Source of the DNA: Desulfobacter postgatei 2ac9
Lineage (GTDB): Bacteria > Desulfobacterota > Desulfobacteria > Desulfobacterales > Desulfobacteraceae
Direction: 5' to 3'
Assembly (NCBI RefSeq): GCF_000233695.2
Contig: NZ_CM001488.1
Coordinates: forward strand, 800,692-864,691
Length of the DNA stretch: 64,000 nt
Part shown: piece by piece, positions 17,116 through 24,886 of the stretch
Layout of the letters: each line of letters opens with the position of its first letter
Position numbering within the stretch: the first letter of the stretch is position 1
The notes under the pieces: generated by a model
The model's input: only the letters and a program-made list of their open reading frames with translations
What the model was told of the DNA's origin: nothing
Databases searched by the model: none
Program-made: the position numbers and the translations under genes

Positions 17116-18021
17116 TTGACATTAAGGCAACTTGAACTATTTCTTGCGCTTGTGAAAACACCCCATTTAAGTCAGGTGGCCAAGGATTTCGGCCTGACGC
17201 AGTCTGCAGTGTCCATGGCCATAAAAACCCTTGAAGAGACCTTGGGGAAACTATTGTTCGACCGCATCCACAAACGGCTGGTGGTCAATGAAAACGGGCG
17301 CTATTTTTTCAGGATGGTTGATCCCCTTGTTTTTGGTCTGCGGGAAAGCGAGTCCATGTTTCGGGACCAGGCTCTGGTGGGAGATATCAAGGTGGGTGCC
17401 AGTTCATCCATTGCCAATTATATCCTGCCCCAGATTATTTATGAATTTGCCGAGCTGTATGAAGGGGTTCGTATAGAAAAAATAACCGGCAATACCATAG
17501 AGATCGGCAAGCTTATTGAAGACGGTGACGTGGATATCGGGTTTGTTGAAGCAGACTACAACAGCACTGAAATCGAGCGGGAGGTGCTTGGCCTAGATGA
17601 ACTCTATGTGGTGACGGGTGACCCGGATCTTGTTCGCAACGAAGATTACTGCATGGACGAGCTTTTATCTAAGCGTTGGATTTTTCGGGAGGAGGGGTCC
17701 GGCACCCGGGAGGTTTTCCTCTATCATATAGAAAAGTATAAAAAACGGTTTAAGCCTTTCCTGGAAGTAGGTCATACGGAAGCTGTGAAATCGGTACTCA
17801 GAAACAAGGGGGCGTTAAGCTGTCTGTCCAGAATTTCCGTAATGAATGAGCTTTTGTCCGGACAGTTGTTTCGTCTCAGAATAAAGGATTTTAAATTTTC
17901 CCGTTCATTTTATACGATCTGGCATAAGGATAAATACTTTTCATCTGTTCTTCAGGAATTCATGTATTATACAAAAGAGCGGTATAAGGCGGTATACGAA
18001 AACCAGCTCCACGCCCACTGA
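17116..18021 (+). CDS. LysR-family transcriptional regulator
   Basis: The protein has 301 residues starting at TTG 17116, chosen because GGAGG (17104–17108) sits 7 nt upstream and the LysR fold begins right there (TLRQLELFLALVKTPHLSQVA). The helix-turn-helix is at about 3–60 (VAKDFGLTQSAVSMAIKTLEE). The effector-binding domain follows from about 88 (GDIKVGASSSIANYILPQII). It resembles CysB/CbbR-like regulators by architecture only; the effector is unknown. It probably regulates its own YkgJ-SDR unit or a nearby gene. It is convergent with pta, 2 bp apart. Confidence 0.93.
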   Translation: MTLRQLELFLALVKTPHLSQVAKDFGLTQSAVSMAIKTLEETLGKLLFDRIHKRLVVNENGRYFFRMVDPLVFGLRESESMFRDQALVGDIKVGASSSIANYILPQIIYEFAELYEGVRIEKITGNTIEIGKLIEDGDVDIGFVEADYNSTEIEREVLGLDELYVVTGDPDLVRNEDYCMDELLSKRWIFREEGSGTREVFLYHIEKYKKRFKPFLEVGHTEAVKSVLRNKGALSCLSRISVMNELLSGQLFRLRIKDFKFSRSFYTIWHKDKYFSSVLQEFMYYTKERYKAVYENQLHAH

Positions 18022-18023
18022 CC

Positions 18024-20126
18024 CTAACGTTTCATATCCTGCTCGGCGGCCTGGATGGCTGTGATTGCCACTGTGTTGATAATGTCGGTTACGAGACATC
18101 CCCGGCTCAGGTCGTTTACCGGCTTGTTTAAACCCTGCAGGGTCGGGCCAATGGCCACGGCGCCGGAGGAGCGTTGAACCGCCTTGTATGTATTGTTTCC
18201 TGTGTTGAGATCCGGAAAAATAAAAACAGTTGCCCTGCCGGCCACAGGCGAGTCCGGCATTTTAGTTTTTGCGACATCGGGTTCTATGGCCGCATCATAC
18301 TGGATGGGACCTTCGATGAGCAGATCCGGGCGCTTTTGCTGTACGATCCTGGTGGCTTCCCGGACCTTGTCAACATCCTTGCCTTTGCCTGAGGTGCCCG
18401 TGGAATATGAGAGCATTGCGATTCTTGGTTCAATGTCGAACATTTTCACTGTTTCTGCGGAGGTAATGGCAATTTCTGCAAGCTGTTCAGCATTGGGGTC
18501 CGGATTGATGGCACAGTCTCCGTAAGCTAGGACTTTGTGTGGCAGGCACATGAAAAACAGTCCGGATACCGGGGTCTGGGGGGTTTTGGCTTTGATGATT
18601 TCAAATGAGGGAATGATGGTGGCGGCGGTACTGTGGACAGCGCCTGATACCATGCCGTCCACATCACCCATGTGTACCATCATGGTGCCGAAATAGTTGA
18701 CGTCCGCCACCCGGTCCCGGGCATTTTCAATGGTCATGCCCTTGTGCTTTCTTAATTCGCAATAGACCTCGGCATAAGTGTTGAGCAGTTTGGATTTTCC
18801 GGGATTGATGATTTCAAATCCTTCCATACGCAGGCCAAGCGTCCTGATTTTGTGACGGATCTTTTTTTCATCTCCAAGAAGGGTAATGTCGGCAATTCCG
18901 CGTCGCAGAATGGTTTCCACGGCGCGCAATATGCGGTCTTCATTTCCTTCGGGCAGAACAATCCGTTTTTTGAACATCCGGGCTTTACGGATAAGTTCGT
19001 ATTCGAACATTTTCGGTGTCATGATAGTGGCGTCTGTGGTGATGACTTTATTCATCATCCGCTCAATGTCCACGTGCTGTTCAAATAGTGCCAGAGCCCG
19101 GGTGATTTTTCTGTCATCATACGGGGAAATCGAACCTCTGATTTTTTCCACGGCCAGGGCTGTGGGGAACGTGTTTTCGGTGACGCTGATCACGGGTACG
19201 GCATCGGGAAGGCCTTTTATAAGCTCCCATACCGGACCTTCAGGTACAAGACCGCCGGTTAAAATGATGCCGGAAATATTTGCGATGGAATCCGAAGACT
19301 GGGCTGCCATGCAGCCCACAATTACATCGGCCCGGTCTCCCGGGGTGATGATCAAGGTGCCGTGGTCAATTCTGCTTAACAGGTTTGTCAACTGCATGGC
19401 AGCAACGGTAAACCCCCGTGCATGCCGATAGAGCTGATTGCTTCCAATAAGTACTTTTGCGCCCAGAGCACTGGCAACTTCGGCAATGGTTGGGTTGGCC
19501 AGCGCCTCTTCCTCGGGCACGGCATATATCAGCTGATCAGGGAATAGTCCGGTTTTTTTGAAATAATCAATGATACCGGACAGGTCGGCGGGCCTCACTC
19601 GATTAATGATGGTGCCCAGAATATGACACCCCTTGCTTCCCAGGGAGTCTAAGGTCATACTGGTAAGCGTGGCAGCCTCTTCCATGGATTTGTTGTGGGC
19701 ATCAGCCACCAGGAGTACAGGACAGTTCAGATTCTGGATAATCGTCGCATTGATGTCGAACTCCACACCGGTGGTGGAAGATACAAAATCTGTTCCTTCG
19801 CAAAGGATAAAGCGGCATTTTTCCCTGGCATCATTGTATTTTTCGATAATTTTTTCAAGCAACTCATCTTTTTTGCCATGGCTTAAAAGCTGGTCGGCCT
19901 CATTCTGGGTGACGCCGTACATGGTGGCATAAGGCCGGTCAAGGTTGTACTGACTGGACATCAGTTCAATATCCAGATCCCAGGCATCTTCGGGGTCCTT
20001 GGTGATGATGGGCCTGAAAAAGCCTACATGTTCGAGTTTTCGAAAAAGCATTTCCATTACGCCTAGTGCAATGGCTGATTTACCCGCGCCCGCCTGGGTG
20101 GCGGTGATATATAAACCGCTTGACAT
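18024..20126 (-). CDS. pta: Phosphate acetyltransferase, long AAA_26/DRTGG type
   Basis: The protein has 700 residues. An N-terminal P-loop NTPase-like domain (GAGKS 13–17, dethiobiotin-synthetase fold) leads to a DRTGG domain (about 220–330). The catalytic PTA domain is at about 365–690, with KRIVLPEGNEDRILRA, GMVSGAVHSTAATIIP, MLSYSTGTSGKG and RATVFIFPDLNTGN. It interconverts acetyl-CoA and acetyl phosphate. A GGAGA ribosome-binding site precedes the ATG, which overlaps the upstream stop by one base (TAATG). Acetate kinase is not in the window. Confidence 0.96.
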   Translation of the reverse strand: MSSGLYITATQAGAGKSAIALGVMEMLFRKLEHVGFFRPIITKDPEDAWDLDIELMSSQYNLDRPYATMYGVTQNEADQLLSHGKKDELLEKIIEKYNDAREKCRFILCEGTDFVSSTTGVEFDINATIIQNLNCPVLLVADAHNKSMEEAATLTSMTLDSLGSKGCHILGTIINRVRPADLSGIIDYFKKTGLFPDQLIYAVPEEEALANPTIAEVASALGAKVLIGSNQLYRHARGFTVAAMQLTNLLSRIDHGTLIITPGDRADVIVGCMAAQSSDSIANISGIILTGGLVPEGPVWELIKGLPDAVPVISVTENTFPTALAVEKIRGSISPYDDRKITRALALFEQHVDIERMMNKVITTDATIMTPKMFEYELIRKARMFKKRIVLPEGNEDRILRAVETILRRGIADITLLGDEKKIRHKIRTLGLRMEGFEIINPGKSKLLNTYAEVYCELRKHKGMTIENARDRVADVNYFGTMMVHMGDVDGMVSGAVHSTAATIIPSFEIIKAKTPQTPVSGLFFMCLPHKVLAYGDCAINPDPNAEQLAEIAITSAETVKMFDIEPRIAMLSYSTGTSGKGKDVDKVREATRIVQQKRPDLLIEGPIQYDAAIEPDVAKTKMPDSPVAGRATVFIFPDLNTGNNTYKAVQRSSGAVAIGPTLQGLNKPVNDLSRGCLVTDIINTVAITAIQAAEQDMKR

Positions 20127-20731
20127 TAAATTTTCTCCAAATAAATTGGCTTATAATTCAGAAGAATCTGAGCAATCGTTTTTTTAATTTTTCCGGTTTT
20201 ACCTGTCAACTGCCTGAAATTCATTTCTATAACAGCCATCTGTTTATAAAACGGGGTCCGGTCAAAAGGAATATATGTACGGCGGTCAAATTTTCCGGCA
20301 TCACAGCCTGGTCCTTTTATGACATTAAATCCGGGTTTGTGAAGCTCATGGGGCAGTCCGTGCAGCCGGCAGATCATTGGTCTAAAGTGGTAAAGACTGC
20401 ACCTGCCCGTTTTGAGCAGTGGGCAGGGGATTTTTTTGGATGCCGCCGGATTGTCTTTTTCCGCAGAGTCAGAAAAGGTTTGGCGGCAATAGTCCCGGCT
20501 AAGCGTTAACACATGCTTTTGGTCTTTGGGAGACAATGTCTGTAATCCAAACTGCAGAAAAGATGCTTCTGCGTGGGTATGATGAAAAAAAAGAGAGAGG
20601 CAGCAGTTGTCTTGACAGCCCTTGCATTGAAATCCATATTGTTGCGCAACCTGGTTCCATGCCTTATCCATATCATGGTAAAGCTGGGCCAGGGGTGAAA
20701 AATGTTCCGGGATATCCATCATGACTGTCAT
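20126..20731 (-). CDS. Second YkgJ-family cysteine-cluster protein
   Basis: The protein has 201 residues. The Cys core is C36, C39, C43 and C44 (CKGCQDNCC) plus the later CPLLKTGRCSLYHFRPMIC, the YkgJ/UPF0153 signature. It is clearly a different paralogue from the one at 15526, with a shorter C-terminus. It shares one base with pta (TAATG), so the two are translationally coupled. AAGGA lies ahead of the ATG. Function is unknown; coupling to pta may only be co-expression. Confidence 0.85.
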   Translation of the reverse strand: MTVMMDIPEHFSPLAQLYHDMDKAWNQVAQQYGFQCKGCQDNCCLSLFFHHTHAEASFLQFGLQTLSPKDQKHVLTLSRDYCRQTFSDSAEKDNPAASKKIPCPLLKTGRCSLYHFRPMICRLHGLPHELHKPGFNVIKGPGCDAGKFDRRTYIPFDRTPFYKQMAVIEMNFRQLTGKTGKIKKTIAQILLNYKPIYLEKI

Positions 20732-20753
20732 TGGCGTCCTTGGTGAGTATCTT

Positions 20754-21842
20754 TTAAACTAGTGGGTTGGGAAAAAACAGACGCGCATACAATTTAAGTG
20801 CGTACCGGTCGGTCATGGAGGCAATGACATCACACACAGATCGGTTCAGTGTGTTTTTTGCTGAATCCCATGGGGCCATTTCCATTTTTTCCAGCTCTTT
20901 TTGCATCTCGTCGGGGTTTTCCATAAAATATGTGTAAAGACCGATAATTACTTTTTTTGCCTTTACAAATTCTCCATGCACGGCCGGTGAGCGGTACACT
21001 TTTTCAAAGAGAAATTTTCTTAGGATTGTCATGGCTTCCATGGTCTCCTTACCCATATTTAAAATGAATTCTCCATTTTGGGGGCCGCTGTTGTAAACCA
21101 GCTGCTCCATCATTGTGGATGCGCGGTCAGCGTGGGTTGTGCCAAGCTTTCGGATGCAGATGTCAGGCACCTCGTCCTTGGAGATCACCTTGCCCCGGAG
21201 CGCATCATCAAGATCATGGTTCAGATAGGCAATGATGTCTGCCACGCGTACAATTCGTCCTTCAATGGTGGACGCGGTTTCTCCTGGCGTGGCCGGAATA
21301 ATATTGCCGAATCCCTTGGAGTGTTTCAGAATGCCGTCTCTGACCTGCTTGGTAAGGTTGAGGCCTTTCCCTCTGTTTTCCAATACATCCACCACTCTTA
21401 AGCTCTGGTCGGAATGGGTAAAACGGGAGGTGTATACCTCAATTAGGGCGGTTTCTCCGGCGTGTCCAAAGGGTGTATGTCCTAAATCATGTCCAAGGGC
21501 AACCGCTTCGGCAAGGTCCTCGTTCAGGCGCATGGCCCGGGCAATATTCCTTGCCGTTTCAGAAACCTCAAGGGTATGGGTGAGCCGGGTCCGGTAATGG
21601 TCTCCTAACGGCGATAAAAAAACTTGGGTTTTGTATTTTAAACGCCTGAAGGCATTGGAGTATACAATTCGGTCCCGGTCTAACTGAAAGGGTGTTCTGA
21701 TGTTACTGGGGGTAACATCTGGGTGTCTGCGTTCAGCGCTGGTACTTGGGGTGCCGTATTTTGACAGGAAATTGTGCTCCCGTTGCTGGAAGATTTCCCG
21801 TATACTGGGATTTTGTTTTATTTGGGGTATTGTTGTATTCAT
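20754..21842 (-). CDS. dgt: Deoxyguanosinetriphosphate triphosphohydrolase-like HD protein
   Basis: The protein has 362 residues from ATG 21842. The longer frame to 21887 adds a hydrophobic A/T-rich stretch (MLYLILFLFYF) that the family lacks, though neither start has a clear ribosome-binding site. HD-superfamily motifs are RTRLTHTLEVSE (first His) and GHDLGHTPFGH (His-Asp pair), and the N-terminus has the Dgt-type FRRLKYKTQVF. It hydrolyses dGTP or other dNTPs to the nucleoside and triphosphate, limiting dNTP pools. It is followed by the YkgJ gene on the same strand. Confidence 0.9.
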   Translation of the reverse strand: MNTTIPQIKQNPSIREIFQQREHNFLSKYGTPSTSAERRHPDVTPSNIRTPFQLDRDRIVYSNAFRRLKYKTQVFLSPLGDHYRTRLTHTLEVSETARNIARAMRLNEDLAEAVALGHDLGHTPFGHAGETALIEVYTSRFTHSDQSLRVVDVLENRGKGLNLTKQVRDGILKHSKGFGNIIPATPGETASTIEGRIVRVADIIAYLNHDLDDALRGKVISKDEVPDICIRKLGTTHADRASTMMEQLVYNSGPQNGEFILNMGKETMEAMTILRKFLFEKVYRSPAVHGEFVKAKKVIIGLYTYFMENPDEMQKELEKMEMAPWDSAKNTLNRSVCDVIASMTDRYALKLYARLFFPNPLV

Positions 21843-21916
21843 CAAAACAGTATTGAAATAAAATAAAAATAAAATTAAATACAGCATTTATTAAAAAAAT
21901 CAAGAAAGGGGTGTTT

Positions 21917-22468
21917 TTGGATTACGAGATTTTTATGGAGCAGGCCCTTGAACAAGCTCGCAAAGCCTTTGATCAGGGGCAGTTTCCTGTGGGGTGCGTG
22001 ATTGTTCAAGATGATCGGGTGATTGCCTCGGGTGCCAGGGCCGGCACGTCGGGGGATCTATCTTTTTTCAGTGAAATTGACCACGCAGAAATACGTGCGC
22101 TTAAGGCCCTTGAATCTTCGGATGTGCGGTTTATCCCGGAACGGGCTGTGCTGTTCTGTACCATGGAGCCCTGTTTGATGTGCTTTGCCGCAATTATTCT
22201 GGCCGGCATCCGGACTGTTGTATTTGCCTATGAAGATGTGATGGGTGGGGGGACCGGCCTGGACAGGCGGCATCTGGCACCCTTATATAGGGATGCGCAG
22301 ATTACGGTCGTTCCCCATGTGCTGCGTAAAAAAAGTCTTGATCTTTTTCATGATTTTTTTAATAAAGATGCTAACTTATATTGGAAGGACAGTCTGCTGG
22401 AGTCATATACGCTTGATCAACGGCGTGAGTCCGGGAATAAACAGGGGTGTAATTCAGAAATAAAATAA
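21917..22468 (+). CDS. Nucleoside/cytidine-type deaminase family protein (TadA-like)
   Basis: The protein has 183 residues from TTG 21917. AAAGGGG (21905–21911) is 5 nt upstream, whereas GTG 21911 lies inside that site. Zn-deaminase motifs are HAEIRAL (metal His and catalytic Glu) and PCLMC (two metal Cys). It could act on adenosine in tRNA like TadA or on free nucleosides. Unlike typical TadA it has ED-VMGGGTGLDRRH and a long C-terminus, so I keep the call general. It is divergent from dgt and upstream of infC. Confidence 0.82.
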   Translation: MDYEIFMEQALEQARKAFDQGQFPVGCVIVQDDRVIASGARAGTSGDLSFFSEIDHAEIRALKALESSDVRFIPERAVLFCTMEPCLMCFAAIILAGIRTVVFAYEDVMGGGTGLDRRHLAPLYRDAQITVVPHVLRKKSLDLFHDFFNKDANLYWKDSLLESYTLDQRRESGNKQGCNSEIK

Positions 22469-22475
22469 ATAAATC

Positions 22476-22504
22476 TTGATTTGTATGCATAGTGTATATA
22501 TAAT
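22476..22504 (+). promoter_or_regulatory. Sigma-70 promoter for infC-rpmI-rplT-pheST
   Basis: TTGATT (22476–22481), a 17-nt spacer and a perfect TATAAT (22499–22504) start just after the deaminase stop. The predicted transcript begins near 22511, giving a ~55-nt leader to infC that contains TGTCA-TAT-TGACA. Confidence 0.8.
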
Positions 22505-22565
22505 CCAAAGGTTATGCTTGTCATATTGACATGATTAAAATTTTTTGCTGCGGCGGGAGGTTAAA

Positions 22566-23090
22566 ATATCTACTAAGCGAGTTAAGCAGGATCAGACAAG
22601 AGTGAATAAGGGGATCAGAGCTACTGAGGTACGGGTTATCGGTTCTGATGGCGGACAGATAGGGGTTCTGCCTATTGCTGAGGCGTTGCGTATTGCTGAA
22701 AGCGAAGCTTTGGATCTGGTTGAAGTGTCGCCGGAGGCCAAGCCTCCTGTCTGCAAAATAATGGATCATGGAAAATATAAATACGAGCTGACTAAGAAAA
22801 AACAGGAAGCCAAAAGAAAGCAGAAAAGTGTTCAGATCAAGGAGATCAAGGTCCGTCCTAAAACAGACGATCATGACCTTGAAACCAAGGTCCGGCACAT
22901 GGAGAAATTTATTTCCAATGGTGATAAGGTAAAAATAACCCTGGTTTTCAGAGGTCGTGAGTTTATGCTCAAGGAACAGGCCAATATCATTTTGGAAAAA
23001 ATAGTGGAAATGAGCAAAGACTTTGCCCAGGTGGAACAGTTTCCCAAGTTTGAAGGGCGGTTCATTACTATGCTGCTTGGTCCTAAATAA
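22566..23090 (+). CDS. infC: Translation initiation factor IF-3, predicted AUA start
   Basis: The protein has 174 residues. The N-domain has RVIGSDGGQIGVLPIAEAL, a basic linker follows (KYKYELTKKKQEAKRKQK), and the C-domain ends in EGRFITMLLGPK. It binds the 30S subunit, blocks premature 50S joining and checks the start codon. No ATG/GTG/TTG lies at a sensible position. A strong GGGAGG (22555–22560) sits exactly 5 nt before ATA 22566, which encodes the first family-like residues (STKRVKQDQTRVNKGIR). Rare AUU/AUA-type starts on infC are the known basis of IF-3 autoregulation. The in-frame TTG at 22545 would lie upstream of the ribosome-binding site. Confidence 0.95.
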   Translation: MSTKRVKQDQTRVNKGIRATEVRVIGSDGGQIGVLPIAEALRIAESEALDLVEVSPEAKPPVCKIMDHGKYKYELTKKKQEAKRKQKSVQIKEIKVRPKTDDHDLETKVRHMEKFISNGDKVKITLVFRGREFMLKEQANIILEKIVEMSKDFAQVEQFPKFEGRFITMLLGPK

Positions 23091-23154
23091 TCACCGGTTA
23101 TCTGTTTTTCGTCTTTTTGTATCGGCTTTCTGGTGCCAAGGGATATTTATGTGT

Positions 23155-23189
23155 GGTGGTATATCATGTATATACCGCCTTTAGTTTTT
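23155..23189 (+). terminator. Hairpin with U-rich tail between infC and rpmI (attenuator candidate)
   Basis: GGTGGTATAT (23155–23164) pairs with ATATACCGCC (23170–23179, one G·U) around CATGT and is followed by TTTAGTTTTTA. It looks like a weak terminator in the 130-bp gap before rpmI. Ribosomal protein L20 autoregulates rpmI-rplT in other bacteria, so an attenuation role is plausible but unproven. Confidence 0.5.
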
Positions 23190-23220
23190 ATAATAGTTCG
23201 AACCTTCAGGAGATTTAGTA

Positions 23221-23418
23221 ATGCCAAAAATTAAGACATGCCGTGCGGCTGCCAAACGGTTTGAAAAAACCGGGTCAGGTAAATACAAGTTTCGCAAATC
23301 CCATGCCAGTCATATTCTGACAAAGAAAACCACTAAGCGGAAAAGAAGTCTTCGCCAGCCCCAGATTGTTGCCGGTTCTGATATGAAAGAAGTTCGCCGG
23401 ATGCTGCCTTACGGTTAG
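23221..23418 (+). CDS. rpmI: 50S ribosomal protein L35
   Basis: The protein has 65 residues, normal for L35, with the usual [19 protein letters not shown] start and [15 protein letters not shown]. The ATG is preceded by AGGAGA. It is part of the classic infC-rpmI-rplT order. Confidence 0.97.
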   Translation: MPKIKTCRAAAKRFEKTGSGKYKFRKSHASHILTKKTTKRKRSLRQPQIVAGSDMKEVRRMLPYG

Positions 23419-23502
23419 TGAGGCTTTGCAGCGTTTTTAATATTGATATGGAAGCCGGCCAATGTACCGGTTGGCTGATGGTACATAAAGGAGTGTAAAA
23501 AA

Positions 23503-23856
23503 ATGAGAGTTAAAAGAGGATTCAAAGCAAGAAGACGCCGCAACAAGGTGCTTAAGCTGGCAAGGGGTTTCAGGGGTGGAAGAGGCAAGCTTTACAGAAC
23601 TGCTGCCGATTCAGTGGATAAAGCATTAATGTACGCCTATAGAGACCGCCGGGCAAAAAAAAGAGATTTTCGGAAATTATGGATTGTACGTATTAATGCC
23701 GGTGCACGGATGAATGAATTGTCCTATTCCCGGTTCATGAACGGACTAAAACTTACGGGCAGTGAACTGGACAGAAAAGTTCTGGCTGATCTGGCTGTAT
23801 CCGATCCCGCGGGATTCTCCCAGCTGGCTTCCCAGGCGTCTGCCAAATTGAACTAA
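23503..23856 (+). CDS. rplT: 50S ribosomal protein L20
   Basis: The protein has 117 residues, starting [20 protein letters not shown] and containing the L20 signature [27 protein letters not shown] precedes the ATG. It is an early 23S rRNA-binding assembly protein and, in other bacteria, the autogenous repressor of this operon. Confidence 0.98.
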   Translation: MRVKRGFKARRRRNKVLKLARGFRGGRGKLYRTAADSVDKALMYAYRDRRAKKRDFRKLWIVRINAGARMNELSYSRFMNGLKLTGSELDRKVLADLAVSDPAGFSQLASQASAKLN

Positions 23857-23876
23857 AGCGTATTTTCGGGGGAACC

Positions 23877-24884
23877 TTGCAAAACAATCTCCAAGACATT
23901 GAAAAACAGGCCCTGGAACAAATCCGTGCGGCGGATTCAAAGGAAGCCCTTGAGTCTGTTTCCATCCACTTTTTGGGTCGCAAGGGGGTGCTCACAGCTT
24001 TTTTGCGTAATATTCCATCCCTTCCGGTGGATGAACGCCCTGCTGCGGGGAAAAATGGTAATCTGCTCAAGGTAAAGCTTGAAAAAGCGTTAAAACATGC
24101 CCAGTCTGATCTGGAAGCCGGTGCCGCAGGTGATACTGAAGGTATTGATGTCACCTTGCCCGGACGTATGGTGAAAAAAGGTGCCCTGCACCCCATTACC
24201 CAGGTGATAGAAGAGATCTGCGGTATTTTTCTGCGTCTGGGGTTTGACATTGCCGAAGGTCCGGAAGTTGAAACCGATTATTATAACTTCGAGGCACTGA
24301 ACATTCCTCAGTATCATCCGGCCAGGGACATGCAGGATACCTTTTATCTGTCTGAAAATATCGTTTTGAGAACCCATACGTCAGGTTCCCAGCCCCGGGT
24401 GATGGAAAAAACCGACCCGCCTGTGCGCATTATTTCTCCGGGTAAGGTGTTCCGCTGTGACTCGGATCTGACCCATACCCCTATGTTTCATCAGGTTGAA
24501 GGCCTGATGGTGGACAAAAACATCTCTTTTGGCGACCTTAAAGGGGTGCTGACCACGTTTGTTCAGCAGTTTTTTGATAAGGATACTTCGTTGCGGTTCA
24601 GGCCCAGTTTTTTTCCTTTTACCGAACCCAGTGCTGAAGTAGATATGCGATGTGTCATGTGCAAGGGCAAAGGCTGCCGGGTCTGTTCGAAGACCGGCTG
24701 GATTGAAATTCTGGGGGCCGGTATGGTCCACCCGGCTGTGTTTGAAAACGTGGGTTATGATACCCAAACGTATACGGGGTTTGCCTTTGGCCTTGGTATG
24801 GAACGGGTTGCCATGCTCAAGTACGGAATTGATGATATCAGAAAATATTTTGAAAACGATATGCGTTTTCTAGGGCAGTTCTAA
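23877..24884 (+). CDS. pheS: Phenylalanyl-tRNA synthetase alpha subunit
   Basis: The protein has 335 residues from TTG 23877, preceded by GGGGGAA. An N-terminal coiled coil (about 1–85) leads to the class II catalytic core with HPITQVIEEI, RTHTSGSQPRVM, FRPSFFPFTEPSAEVD and motif 3 GFAFGLGMERVAML. It has the internal CVMCKGKGCRVCSKTGW insertion seen in many PheS proteins. It charges tRNA-Phe together with PheT, whose gene starts 2 bp later. Confidence 0.97.
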   Translation: MQNNLQDIEKQALEQIRAADSKEALESVSIHFLGRKGVLTAFLRNIPSLPVDERPAAGKNGNLLKVKLEKALKHAQSDLEAGAAGDTEGIDVTLPGRMVKKGALHPITQVIEEICGIFLRLGFDIAEGPEVETDYYNFEALNIPQYHPARDMQDTFYLSENIVLRTHTSGSQPRVMEKTDPPVRIISPGKVFRCDSDLTHTPMFHQVEGLMVDKNISFGDLKGVLTTFVQQFFDKDTSLRFRPSFFPFTEPSAEVDMRCVMCKGKGCRVCSKTGWIEILGAGMVHPAVFENVGYDTQTYTGFAFGLGMERVAMLKYGIDDIRKYFENDMRFLGQF

Positions 24885-24886
24885 TT

